Assembly: GCF_000820305.1 (NCBI RefSeq)
Contig: NZ_CDBH01000048.1
Coordinates: 1 to 64,000 of the forward strand
Direction: 5' to 3'
DNA: 64,000 nucleotides
Source: Aeromonas dhakensis
GTDB lineage: Bacteria > Pseudomonadota > Gammaproteobacteria > Enterobacterales > Aeromonadaceae
Made by a program: the position numbers and the translations under genes. Positions 38,199 through 47,716 of this stretch are shown piece by piece. The notes under the pieces were generated by a model. That model saw only the letters and a program-made list of their open reading frames with translations. It had not been told where the DNA came from and did no database searches. Position 1 is the stretch's first letter; every line of letters starts with the position of its first letter.

Positions 38199-38900
38199 TC
38201 AGTTCTTCAGATAGCTGTGGCCACGGCACGCGGTCAGCAACAGGTTGAGCAGCAGGGCCAGGGCCAGCAGCACGATGCCGAGCGCCACCCCCTGGGTGAA
38301 GGCCCCTTTCTGGGTCTCCAGCGCGATGGCGGTGGGGATGTTGCGGGTGAAATGCAAAATGTTGCCCCCCACCATCATGGAGCAGCCCACCTCGGTGACG
38401 ATGCGGCTGAAGGCGCCGATCACCGCCGCCAGCAGGCCGAAGCGGCACTCGCGCATCAGCCCGAGCAGCGCCCTGGGCCAGGAGAGCCCCAGGGTGCGGG
38501 CGGTCTCCCAGGCACGCCGGTCGCTCTGCACGAACGCCGCGTGAGCCATGGTGGCGATCACCGGAAAGGCGATCAGCATCTGCCCCACCACCATGGCCTG
38601 CTGGGTGAACAGCATCTTCCAGTCGCCGAAGGGGCCGGCCCGCGACAGCAGCATGTAGAGCAACAGGCCAATCACCACGGTCGGCACCGACTGCAGGGTA
38701 TTGATGCAGGAGAGCCAGAGCCAGCGCGCCGGAATGGGCAGATAGGCCAGCGCGAAGCCGAGCAGCAGGGCCGGCAGCAGCACCAGCCCGAGCGCGAGGC
38801 CCGACACCGAGAAGGAGACCCCCACCACCTGCCACAGCTCGGCGTCACCACTGAACAGCAGCGAAAGGGCCGCCAGTGTGGTTTCGATCAGGGTCGGCAC
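38199..38900 (-). CDS. tupB: Tungstate (oxyanion) ABC transporter permease
   Basis: A 233-residue permease with about five membrane helices and the BPD_transp_1 pattern (SFSVSGLALGLVLLPALLLG, the EAA-like loop ARTLGLSWPRALLGLMRECR). The start is a GTG at 38900 preceded by GGAGG; no ATG fits. It lies between the binding protein and the ATPase. Confidence 0.9.
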   Translation of the reverse strand: MPTLIETTLAALSLLFSGDAELWQVVGVSFSVSGLALGLVLLPALLLGFALAYLPIPARWLWLSCINTLQSVPTVVIGLLLYMLLSRAGPFGDWKMLFTQQAMVVGQMLIAFPVIATMAHAAFVQSDRRAWETARTLGLSWPRALLGLMRECRFGLLAAVIGAFSRIVTEVGCSMMVGGNILHFTRNIPTAIALETQKGAFTQGVALGIVLLALALLLNLLLTACRGHSYLKN

Positions 38901-38958
38901 CGGGCGCCTCCGTCACTCAAGGTGGCGAGGGGCATCTCGAGCAGTCTCGGCCGTGGCA

Positions 38959-39801
38959 TCACTGCGGCTTGGCGTCGGCCACGAACAGCGGCTGGCCGGC
39001 CACCTTGAAGTCACCGATAAGCTGCTGACCGTGTTTGGAGACCAGCCAGTTCTTCAGGGTACGGGCCCCTTCGGTGTTGAGATCCGGGTAGCGCTTGGGG
39101 TTTACCAGGATCACCTGATAGGGGTTGAACAACCGCTTGTCCCCCTCCAGCAGCACGGCGAGATCCAGCTTGCTCTGGTAGGCGAGCCAGGTGCCGCGGT
39201 CGGTCAGGGTGTAGGCCCCCAGCTCCGAAGCCATGGTCAGGGTCGGCCCCATGCCCTGGCCGATGGACTTGTAGCCGGCGAACTCGGGCTTGACGTCGGC
39301 CGCCTGCCACAGGGTCTTCTCCTTGATGTGGGTGCCGGACTCGTCCCCGCGGGAGATAAAGGTCTGATCCTTTTCCTTGATGGCCTCCAGCGCCTTGGCG
39401 GCGTCGTGCAGCTTGCCAAGACCGGCCGGATCTTTCGCCGGGCCGACGATGACGAAGTCGTTGTACATCAGGTGCTCCGGCTCGATGCCAAAGCCCGCCT
39501 CGACGAAGGCCTTCTCGGCAGAAGGGGCGTGGGTCATCACCAGATCCGCGTCGCCGTTCTCGCCCATCTTCAGGCTCTGGCCGGTACCGGCCGCCATCAC
39601 CTGCACCGGGTAGCCGGTCTCCTTGGTGAACTGGGGCAGCAGCCAACCCAGCAGGCCGGACTGTTCGGTGCTGGTGGTGGTGGCGAGGCGGATGGGGGCC
39701 CTGGTCTCGGCATGGCTGGCAGCGCTCCAGAGCGGCAGGCTGAGCAGCAGGGCGGAGGAGAGGGCAAGGGCGAGGCGTTTGCGCACTGTGGCTGTGATCA
39801 T
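38959..39801 (-). CDS. tupA: TupA-type tungstate-binding periplasmic protein
   Basis: A 280-residue binding protein with a signal peptide ending SHA-ET (about residue 32) and the TupA hallmark LATTTSTEQSGLL, whose Thr/Ser residues hold the oxyanion. Other TupA blocks are VMAAGTGQSLKMGENGDADLVMTHAP, shortened here to GTGQSLKMGENGDADL, and FISRGDESGTHIKE. TupA proteins prefer tungstate, but molybdate cannot be excluded. It is the first gene of a leftward operon that also makes the molybdopterin cofactor. The ribosome site before the ATG at 39801 is weak. Confidence 0.92.
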   Translation of the reverse strand: MITATVRKRLALALSSALLLSLPLWSAASHAETRAPIRLATTTSTEQSGLLGWLLPQFTKETGYPVQVMAAGTGQSLKMGENGDADLVMTHAPSAEKAFVEAGFGIEPEHLMYNDFVIVGPAKDPAGLGKLHDAAKALEAIKEKDQTFISRGDESGTHIKEKTLWQAADVKPEFAGYKSIGQGMGPTLTMASELGAYTLTDRGTWLAYQSKLDLAVLLEGDKRLFNPYQVILVNPKRYPDLNTEGARTLKNWLVSKHGQQLIGDFKVAGQPLFVADAKPQ

Positions 39802-40049
39802 GATGTCAGGGTACCCGGTGATGGAGAGAGGGCAGGACTAAGCAAGCAGGGTGCCAAGCTGACCACATGCCCTGCTCGGCCCGGTTTTTAATGTGAAAAC
39901 AGTCGGTTAAGCGCCCTAATTGCGTGATGGCACCGTCGCTTTTAATAAACGGAGTTGGCACTTGGGGCCGGTTAGCGACAAAATGTCCCACAGTTTATAA
40001 GGTCGGTGGGACAATCCCGGAACCTTGTCGAATCTGAGGTACTTTTTTC

Positions 40050-41405
<1,356 letters not shown>

Positions 41406-41436
41406 GCCGGCTCGCCCCTTGCCACCGGAGTGAGCC

Positions 41437-43530
41437 GTGAGGCTGGCGCAGCTCCCGTGGCTGCTCAGAACCAAGGTGCGCTGGCGGTTGCTGCTGCTCA
41501 CCTCGGTGCCCATCATGCTGACCCTGGCCGGCATGATCGGGCTCACCCTCTACTGGACCCTCACCTACAGCTGGCAGAACCTGCTCACCACGGTGCGCAG
41601 CGACCTTGGCGTCGCCCACCACGCGGTGAGCGTGCAGCAGCAGCGTCAGGCCGAGCACCTCGAGCACCTGCGCGATGCCTGGGCCTTCCAGCTGCAACTG
41701 CGCGAATCCCCCGCCCGCTTGCGCCAGTGGGTGATGCCGCTGGCCGCCAACTACGGTCTCGACTTTTTGCGCCTGCGCAGCGGCAGCGAGCTGGATCAGC
41801 TGCCAGAGCAGGATCGCGCGGTCCTCGCCGCCGGGCGCAGCGTCAGCCACTTCGTGGTCTGGTCGCGGGAGCAGCTGCTGGCCCTCTCGCCGGCGCTGGC
41901 CAGCCGCGCCGTGCTGGACAAAGAGCTGGAGCCGGGCGCTGGGCAGGAGACCCGCGGTCTGATCAGCCTCTCCCTGACCCCGGTGATGGGGCGGGACGGC
42001 AGCCTCTGGGGCGTGCTGGAGGGGGGCGAGCTTATCAACGGCAGCACCCGGCTGGTGGACGAGCTCAAGGGCCAGGTGTTTGCCAAGAATACCCTGCCGG
42101 CCGGCAGCATCGGCAGCGTCACCCTGTTTCTCGGCGACCTGCGGGTGAGCACCAACGTGCCCGCCAGCAGCAGCCAGCAGCTAGGGCGGGCGGTGGGCAC
42201 CCGGGCCTCGGCGCCGGTGCGCGAACAGGTGCTGGGGCGCGGCGAGCCCTGGATTGACCGCGCCTTCGTGCACGACGCCTGGTATGTGTCGGGCTACGAG
42301 CCGCTCTTGGGCGCCAATGGTGAGCGCATCGGCATGCTCTATGTGGGCTTTCTCGAGTGGCCCATCGTTCGCACCTACCTCACCAATCTGCTGGAGCTGG
42401 GCTCCGGCGTGGTGCTGCTGTTGCTGCTCTCGGGCCTGCTGGTCTATCGCGGCGCGCGGGACTTGTTCACTCCCATCGAGCGGATGCACAAGGTGGTGCG
42501 CCAGGTGCAGGCGGGCAGGCCGGCCCGCATCGGCGAGCTCTACCTCGACCCCGATCACGAGCTGGCCCAGCTTGGCCGCCAGTTCGACGCCATGCTGGAC
42601 AGGCAGGCGGCGCACCGCCAGCAGCTGGCCCGCAGCGCCGACGAGCTGGAGCAGAAGGTGGCCGAGCGCACCCAGAGCCTGGAGCAGAAGACCGCCGAGC
42701 TCGAGCACCACATCCATATGCTGACCCAGGCCCGCCAGCAGCTGCTTATCAGCGAGAAGCTGGCGGCCCTCGGCGAGCTCTGCGCCGGGGTGGCCCACGA
42801 GATCAACAACCCGCTGGCGGTGATCCTCGGCAACGTGGAGCTGATGAAGCTGGAGCTGGGGGAGGCGGCCGCGCCGGTGAGCGAAGAGCTGGCGCTGGTG
42901 CTGGCCCAGATCGAGCGCATTCGCGCCATCACCCGCAGCCTGCTGCAATACTCCCGTCCCGGCGACTACGAGACGGCGCCGGTGTGGCAGCATCTCACCC
43001 CCATCATCGAGGAGAGCCTGACCTTGGTGCGCTCCGCCCTGCGCCGGCAGCAGGTGAACCTGGTGGCCGATCTCAAGGCCCAGCAGCCCATCGAGGCGGA
43101 TCGCCAGCAGCTGCTGCAGGTGCTGATAAACCTCTTGGTCAACGCCAGCCATGCGTTGGGGGAGCAGGGGGAGATCCGGGTCGAGAGCCGCGACTGGCTG
43201 GATGACGCCGGGGCCCTGCAGGGGGCCGAGGTGCGGGTCATCGACAACGGCAGCGGCATCGAGGCGGCCATCATCGACAAGATCTTCGACCCTTTCTTCA
43301 CCACCCGCGCCACCGGCACCGGGCTGGGGCTAGCCCTGAGCCACCGCATCATCAGCCGCTGGGGCGGGGAGCTGTTGGTGGACTCCACCCCGGGGCAGGG
43401 CAGCTGCTTTACCATCCGTCTGCGCAGCCACGCCCGGCTGGCCAGCGGCGGCGAGCGCGCCCGGCTGGAGGGGTGGCGCATCGCCCTCAATGCCGAGGGG
43501 CGTGAGGCCGGTGGCGACCACCCGTCTTAA
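41437..43530 (+). CDS. Membrane sensor histidine kinase partner of the NtrC-type regulator
   Basis: A 697-residue kinase with an N-terminal membrane helix (about 16-38), a periplasmic Cache-like sensor (about 40-305), a second helix (about 310-335), HAMP, a long coiled coil, HisKA with the phospho-His in VAHEINNPLAVI, and HATPase_c (NLLVNASHALGE, DNGSGI, GTGLGLAL). The start is a GTG at 41437 with GGAG 7 nt upstream. A signal such as formate, molybdate or a carboxylic acid is possible; nothing in the sequence decides it. Confidence 0.92.
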   Translation: MRLAQLPWLLRTKVRWRLLLLTSVPIMLTLAGMIGLTLYWTLTYSWQNLLTTVRSDLGVAHHAVSVQQQRQAEHLEHLRDAWAFQLQLRESPARLRQWVMPLAANYGLDFLRLRSGSELDQLPEQDRAVLAAGRSVSHFVVWSREQLLALSPALASRAVLDKELEPGAGQETRGLISLSLTPVMGRDGSLWGVLEGGELINGSTRLVDELKGQVFAKNTLPAGSIGSVTLFLGDLRVSTNVPASSSQQLGRAVGTRASAPVREQVLGRGEPWIDRAFVHDAWYVSGYEPLLGANGERIGMLYVGFLEWPIVRTYLTNLLELGSGVVLLLLLSGLLVYRGARDLFTPIERMHKVVRQVQAGRPARIGELYLDPDHELAQLGRQFDAMLDRQAAHRQQLARSADELEQKVAERTQSLEQKTAELEHHIHMLTQARQQLLISEKLAALGELCAGVAHEINNPLAVILGNVELMKLELGEAAAPVSEELALVLAQIERIRAITRSLLQYSRPGDYETAPVWQHLTPIIEESLTLVRSALRRQQVNLVADLKAQQPIEADRQQLLQVLINLLVNASHALGEQGEIRVESRDWLDDAGALQGAEVRVIDNGSGIEAAIIDKIFDPFFTTRATGTGLGLALSHRIISRWGGELLVDSTPGQGSCFTIRLRSHARLASGGERARLEGWRIALNAEGREAGGDHPS

Positions 43531-43543
43531 CCATTCCAGCCAT

Positions 43544-43655
43544 AAAAAAGCCCGCCTAACTTGCAGGGCGCGCATTGCCCTCAAGGGGGAGGGATGTGGC
43601 TGCCGAGCTTCAGAGTGAGGCACAAAAAAGCCCGCCAATAGTGGCGGGCTTTTTT
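43544..43655. terminator. Bidirectional terminator with a repeated arm after the kinase gene
   Basis: The functional terminator is GCCCGCCA (43630-43637) with TGGCGGGC (43642-43649), flanked by six As and six Ts, so it ends transcription from both sides. The left arm with its A-run (AAAAAAGCCCGCC) is repeated alone at 43544-43556, a leftover of a second copy without its partner arm. Confidence 0.88.
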
Positions 43656-43675
43656 ACGGGCGAGTGAGGGGATAC

Positions 43676-44554
43676 TTACTGCGGGCTCCACACCAGCTTG
43701 CCGCTCTGGGTCAGGTCATAGCCGCCGAGGCGGGCCGCCAGCTCGCGCCCCTCGGGGGATTGCAGCCAGCCGATCAGCTGCTGCAGCAGGGTGCGAAAGA
43801 AGACCCCCTGCGGCATCACCAGATCGAAGCACTCCTGGGAGAGCGGCACGAAGTCGAGGCCAAACTCGGTGGCGGTGCTCTGGGCGCCGGGCCCGACATC
43901 GGCATCGCCGCGGCTGATGGCGGCGGCCAGCTCCCGCTCGCTGTTGACCTCGAGGGTGCGCTCCAGCCGGGTCAGCGACTCCCCCTGGGTTTGCAGCCAC
44001 TCCTGCAGGGCGCGCTGGCTGCCGGCCCCCTCCTGGCGCATGGCCCAGCGCCAGTCGAGCGCCTCTTTCGCCTCTTTGGGTTGCAGCCCCTGGCGCAGCA
44101 CCAGCCCCTGTACCCGGCGAAATCCATGTACGATCACCCATTGCCGGTGGCCCTGATACTGCTGCACCAGCGCCGGGTGGCGCAGGTGGGCCTCTTCGGC
44201 CTGGCCCCAGTGGATGGCGCACAGATCCACGTGGCCGCGCGCCAGCATTGCCAGCCCCTGGCGAGTGCCGCACGGGGTGTAGCCCACCAGTGCCTGGGTG
44301 CCAAGCTGCTGGGCCAAACGGCTGCTGGCATAGTGCAACAGCACGTCGTCCGAGCCCGCCAGCAGCAAGCGGTCGTTCATCACCCCCTCGTGGCAGCTGC
44401 CGAGCAGCCAGCGGTCGAGCAGGGAGCGGGGAAACAGCCACTTGCCGGTCGCCTTGGTGGCGGGGATGCGCGCCTCGTTGGCGAGCTGGTAGACCTTCTT
44501 CTCGTTGAGATCGAGGTACTCCGCCACCTGCTTCACATTCATAAACTCGTTCAT
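43676..44554 (-). CDS. HTH regulator with oxyanion-type binding domain
   Basis: A 292-residue protein. Residues about 1-60 form an excisionase-like HTH_17 domain (MNVKQVAEYLDLNEKKVYQLANEARIP, core VAEYLDLNEKKVYQLA). Residues about 65-285 form a PBP_like domain of the molybdate-binding protein class (LAGSDDVLLHYASSRLAQQLG, HVDLCAIHWG, VNSERELAAAISRGDADVGPG). Proteins of this design are usually found with molybdate/tungstate transport or formate dehydrogenase genes and are thought to act as oxyanion-sensing regulators. The ATG at 44554 overlaps the stop of a 25-codon HTH fragment (ATGA). A second start at 44542 is possible. Confidence 0.88.
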   Translation of the reverse strand: MNEFMNVKQVAEYLDLNEKKVYQLANEARIPATKATGKWLFPRSLLDRWLLGSCHEGVMNDRLLLAGSDDVLLHYASSRLAQQLGTQALVGYTPCGTRQGLAMLARGHVDLCAIHWGQAEEAHLRHPALVQQYQGHRQWVIVHGFRRVQGLVLRQGLQPKEAKEALDWRWAMRQEGAGSQRALQEWLQTQGESLTRLERTLEVNSERELAAAISRGDADVGPGAQSTATEFGLDFVPLSQECFDLVMPQGVFFRTLLQQLIGWLQSPEGRELAARLGGYDLTQSGKLVWSPQ

Positions 44555-44628
44555 GGCTTGCGTTTGGCCCTCTGGCTGGCGTGGTCGAGGTACTGAGCGA
44601 TCTGTTTGGCACTCATCAACTCATTCAT
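44551..44628 (-). CDS. 25-codon truncated HTH copy between fdhD and the HTH regulator
   Basis: A short reading frame starts 3 nt after the fdhD stop and ends in an ATGA overlap with the regulator's start. It encodes MNELMSAKQIAQYLDHASQR and five more residues. The first 15 residues match the regulator's own N-terminus (MNEFMNVKQVAEYLD) at 10 of 15 positions. It looks like a truncated duplicate of the HTH that is still translated as a coupling leader. Whether the peptide itself has a function is unknown. Confidence 0.7.
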   Translation of the reverse strand: MNELMSAKQIAQYLDHASQRAKRKP

Positions 44629-44631
44629 GAC

Positions 44632-45489
44632 TTAATCCCGCATCCCGCGACCGGCCGAACCGGGCGCCAGCACTGGCGGCTTCTCGTCCAGCAAGATATG
44701 GTCGTGGCCGTTGAATACCTCGAAATGGCGTCCCTTGGCGCGGGCAATCATGGTGATACCGAGCTGGCGCGCCAGATCCAGCCCCATCTGGGTGACGCCG
44801 GAGCGCGACAGCAGCACCGGAATGCCCATCTGCGCCACCTTGATCACCATCTCCGAGGTAAGCCGCCCTGTGGTGTAGAAGATCTTGTCGTGGCCAGCCT
44901 CGCCGCGCATCCAGAGCTCGCCCGCCAGGGTATCCACCGCATTGTGGCGCCCCACATCTTCGACAAAGGAGAGGATTTCGCTGCCGCGACAGATGGCGCA
45001 ACCATGGACGGCACCGGCCATCTTGTAGGTTTCGTTATGGGCCGACAGCGCCTTGAGCAGGGCGTAGAGGGTGCTCTGTTTAAGCTCAGGCGCGGCCAAG
45101 ACCACCCCTTCGAGCTTCTTCATCACGCTGCCATACATGGTGCCCTGACCACAGCCAGAGGTGACCGTCTTCTTCTCCAAGGATTTGTCGAGATCGGCGG
45201 CCTGCTGGCTACTCACCACGGCGGCGGCTTCGCTCTCCCAGTCGACGATGACCGACTCGATGGCCGAGATATCCTCGATAAAGCCCTGATTTTTCAGATA
45301 ACCCAGCACCAGCGCCTCGGGGCGGGCCCCCAGCGTCATCAGGGTGACGATCTCCTTCCAGTTGAGGTAGACCGTCAGTGGCCGCTCACAGGCGATTTGG
45401 CGGGTTTGCAACTGCCCCTGCTCATCCATCACCTCGACGGCCATGGTGAGCTGGGCTGCTGCATTGCTTTTGATAAAGGTCGGTGTCAT
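44632..45489 (-). CDS. fdhD: FdhD, sulfur carrier for formate dehydrogenase
   Basis: A 285-residue FdhD. The family's paired Cys motif for sulfur transfer is in GAVHGCAICRG, with a further Cys in TSGCGQGTMYG. Other conserved blocks are CERPLTVYLNWKEIVTLM and FVEDVGRHNAVDTLAG, TGRLTSEMV. FdhD moves sulfur from IscS to the bis-MGD cofactor, a step formate dehydrogenase needs for activity. It is divergent from the fdh structural operon, with an AT-rich island lying between them. Confidence 0.95.
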   Translation of the reverse strand: MTPTFIKSNAAAQLTMAVEVMDEQGQLQTRQIACERPLTVYLNWKEIVTLMTLGARPEALVLGYLKNQGFIEDISAIESVIVDWESEAAAVVSSQQAADLDKSLEKKTVTSGCGQGTMYGSVMKKLEGVVLAAPELKQSTLYALLKALSAHNETYKMAGAVHGCAICRGSEILSFVEDVGRHNAVDTLAGELWMRGEAGHDKIFYTTGRLTSEMVIKVAQMGIPVLLSRSGVTQMGLDLARQLGITMIARAKGRHFEVFNGHDHILLDEKPPVLAPGSAGRGMRD

Positions 45490-45766
45490 GGGCCCCTCGC
45501 GACCGGTTGCCGGGATCTAAGGGGAGGGATACAGCAAGTTTTGTTCCAGTGTATGGTTGAAGGCAAAGAAATCGTTTTCAAGAGTTAATAATTTTATCGT
45601 TCACAATAGGGGCCATATCCATATGGCTCATAAATCTTTCTGGACAAGTTATCGTAACAACATGATTATATGAACAATTAAGTATGCACCACTCATCCCC
45701 GCAAAGCGGGTGTCTGCGCAGCATCTTACATAATTTTCATCTTTTACTTGGGGGGAAAGAACTAAA

Positions 45767-46153
45767 ATGTATGCTGTGCTTATATACGGCTTCCCATTAA
45801 CGTTGTTGGGATTTGAATGGGGGTTAAGAACTATGCTAGCTGTCGATTCTGCTGGTTTTACAGGGCCAACGTTAGCTGCCGCAGGCTTGTCATTCTTGAT
45901 GCCATTAACCAAGCCTAAGAAGAAAAATTTACCAGGACATGAGAATATTTTTGCAATGTCAAAAGCGGATGCAGCCTTAACTCCAATACTATGGATTTTT
46001 GTTTTTATATTCCTTTTTTCATGGTCTTGGGCTTGTTATGTTTCATTGAAATTTCCAGCGGATAAGACTTTAGGATTTGATAGTCATCTAGTGATTGGTG
46101 GCTCAGTGTATATAATGAGCCTATTGCTAACAGGAATTAAGGAGAAAGTATAA
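45767..46153 (+). CDS. Island gene 1: small multi-pass membrane protein
   Basis: A 128-residue protein with three to four hydrophobic segments (about residues 3-23, 34-47, 70-94 and 106-124) and a basic loop KPKKKN after the second, pointing to a cytoplasmic loop there. A G-rich site (GGGGGGA) precedes the ATG at 45767. Its stop overlaps the start of the next gene (TAATG), so the two are translated together. Composition is strongly AT-rich. I do not recognise the family. It may anchor or gate the partner nuclease-like protein. Confidence 0.75.
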   Translation: MYAVLIYGFPLTLLGFEWGLRTMLAVDSAGFTGPTLAAAGLSFLMPLTKPKKKNLPGHENIFAMSKADAALTPILWIFVFIFLFSWSWACYVSLKFPADKTLGFDSHLVIGGSVYIMSLLLTGIKEKV

Positions 46154-46728
46154 TGGAAGGTTTAATTGCTTCATTACTTGCTGGCGCCATAATACCTGCT
46201 ATAGCTATACTCATTAAAAAATGTGTGATTGACCAAGCTTTCAAGAAATATAATAGGGAGATTATAATTGAAAGTTCAACAGGCAAGTCAAGGAAATATC
46301 TATTCAGTGGCGATGTCGATGAACGTGAAATATTGAAGGCAATAAATTCTGAAATTGTTTTTGAAAATTTGGTTAGAAGATCTATTGAAAATTACATCAA
46401 AAAGCATGATGGTGACAACTTCAAGATTATCAATGACTTATCTGCAGATTTTGTTTTGGAAAAAGAAGGTAAGAAAATTGCTATAGAGGCAAAATCAGAT
46501 CTGAATAATTTCAAAGCAAATTGGGCTAAAGATTATTTGGATGTTAATTCAGATATTAATGAAGTTCTTATTGTTGTGAACTCAATCATTTCGGATGAAA
46601 TAAAAGCTGGTATTGAGCGGGAGATCGGTGGTAGTAGAGCAAAATTTATTGTTTCTCCTAATGGAAGAAAATTAAATCAGTCTTTGGAGAACCACTTTAA
46701 CACTGAGTTTAACTTCAAAAAAGCTTAG
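46153..46728 (+). CDS. Island gene 2: membrane-anchored protein with PD-(D/E)xK nuclease signature
   Basis: A 191-residue protein with an N-terminal membrane helix (about residues 4-22), a basic linker, a helix with FENLVRRSIENYI, then the restriction-endonuclease-like core SADFVLEKEGKKIAIEAKSD. Asp99, Glu112 and Lys114 fit the D-(x)n-ExK catalytic triad, and the following strand EVLIVVNS fits the fold. It overlaps gene 1 by one base. The design, a small membrane protein plus a membrane-tethered nuclease, suggests a toxin-like or anti-phage effector, but no known system comes to mind. Function is inferred only from motif and context. Confidence 0.75.
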   Translation: MEGLIASLLAGAIIPAIAILIKKCVIDQAFKKYNREIIIESSTGKSRKYLFSGDVDEREILKAINSEIVFENLVRRSIENYIKKHDGDNFKIINDLSADFVLEKEGKKIAIEAKSDLNNFKANWAKDYLDVNSDINEVLIVVNSIISDEIKAGIEREIGGSRAKFIVSPNGRKLNQSLENHFNTEFNFKKA

Positions 46729-47137
46729 AGAAATTAAGTTAGCTTGTGTTAGGTTGGATTTTCCTTTATAAAAATAAAGTGCTAGTTAATCTCACTATGT
46801 TGGGCTATATATTAGCCCAACGTTTCTTATCAAGGCAATAATCGTATAATTCGGTGTTATCCGATTATTGCCATCCTCTCGTTCAAGCATTGGCGGATTG
46901 GTCTCACGCCGCATGTTGGGCTTCGCTGCGCTCTGCACCAACCTACGCTCGCGCCAACCCATATCCCGCACGACAGGCCAACCCGCAGCAAAGCCCCCAT
47001 CAACCACTAAACCTGCCTTGGCCCCACTCTTGCTAAGTCTTATCCCATTGATGGCCGTGGCTGCCCTGAATTTTCCGTCTTGGCCTTCCCCGACTGGGGC
47101 TAAGCAAGGGGGAGGGCGGCCCGGCAGAGACCTTCTG
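46729..47137. other. Non-coding right edge of the island with stacked hairpins
   Basis: This gap holds three inverted repeats. The first (GTTGGGCTA 46799-46807 with TAGCCCAAC 46813-46821, followed by GTTTCTTA) is a likely terminator for the island genes. The second is an 11-bp perfect stem (46834-46844 with 46862-46872) extended inward by ATAA/TTAT. The third region (46915-46948) is a GTTGGGCTTCGCTGCGCTC-type hairpin, resembling a dispersed intergenic repeat of proteobacteria. Beyond it, to 47137, the DNA is high-GC without a clear gene. Confidence 0.65.
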
Positions 47138-47716
47138 ATGGGAGCCGTGACAGTGCAAGAGACAACCAAACCCCTCTCCCCGCAGCGCTGGCTGCAGCTG
47201 GAGTTAAAGGCCATCGACAGCCAGGTGGGCCGCTGGCAGAGCCGCCGTTTCGAGATTGCGGCGCTCCATCCCGCCGAGCCTGAAGCTGCCGGCGCCTTGC
47301 CCCTTACCCTGTTTCGTGACGAACGGGGGGATTATCGCTTCAATCTGAGCTCCGGCTCGCCCCGTCTGTTTGTGACCGGAAGCCGCGTGGACAGTGGCTT
47401 TGTGGCCGATGGCCTGACCCTGAGCCAGACCGTGGCCGCCGCCTATATGGATGGCGAGCGGCAGGTGCTCTCCTGCCCGCTGCCCGAAGCGCTGCAAGCC
47501 TGGGTGGAGGCCTTTATCGGTCGCCACGGCGAGCTGCTGGAGGCCCGTCGCAAGGGCAAGAAGGGCAAGGGGCGGGCGCAGGATCAGCTCGGTGTCGACA
47601 GCCAGGATCAAGCCAGCTGTGGCGCCGTCAAGGCCACCGGCCCCGATGGCCGCGAGCGTGGCTGCAATGCTGGAAACAGTGCGGGAAACAAGGCCGGAAA
47701 CAGTGCCCATGAGTGA
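47138..47716 (+). CDS. DUF3305 protein of the formate dehydrogenase operon
   Basis: A 192-residue protein with the DUF3305 core: QRWLQLELKAIDSQVGRWQSRRFEI, LFRDERGDYRFNLSSGSP and ERQVLSCPLPEALQAWVEAFIGRHGE (shortened to their key words WQSRRFE and LPEALQAWV). The tail is basic then polar. DUF3305 and DUF3306 genes travel with fdh clusters in Shewanella and Aeromonas; their role, probably maturation, is not known. The frame is open far upstream, but composition and family extent point to the ATG at 47138 or a GTG just after it. Confidence 0.75.
   Translation: MGAVTVQETTKPLSPQRWLQLELKAIDSQVGRWQSRRFEIAALHPAEPEAAGALPLTLFRDERGDYRFNLSSGSPRLFVTGSRVDSGFVADGLTLSQTVAAAYMDGERQVLSCPLPEALQAWVEAFIGRHGELLEARRKGKKGKGRAQDQLGVDSQDQASCGAVKATGPDGRERGCNAGNSAGNKAGNSAHE

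Larger units (their letters stand above)
45490..46870. mobile_element. AT-rich genomic island between fdhD and the fdh operon
   Basis: From about 45.54 to 46.85 kb the composition drops sharply to roughly one-third GC while both flanks are high-GC. The codon use of its two genes (AAA, AAT, ATT, TTA) is unlike the rest of the window. The island fills the divergent gap between fdhD and DUF3305. No integrase, transposase or clear direct repeats were found; two hairpins mark its right end. The exact borders are uncertain. Confidence 0.75.

Noticed and set aside
46868..47137. A 90-codon N-terminal extension of the DUF3305 protein
   Set aside because: It would run through the hairpin repeat region, has unrelated composition, and exceeds the family's usual start.
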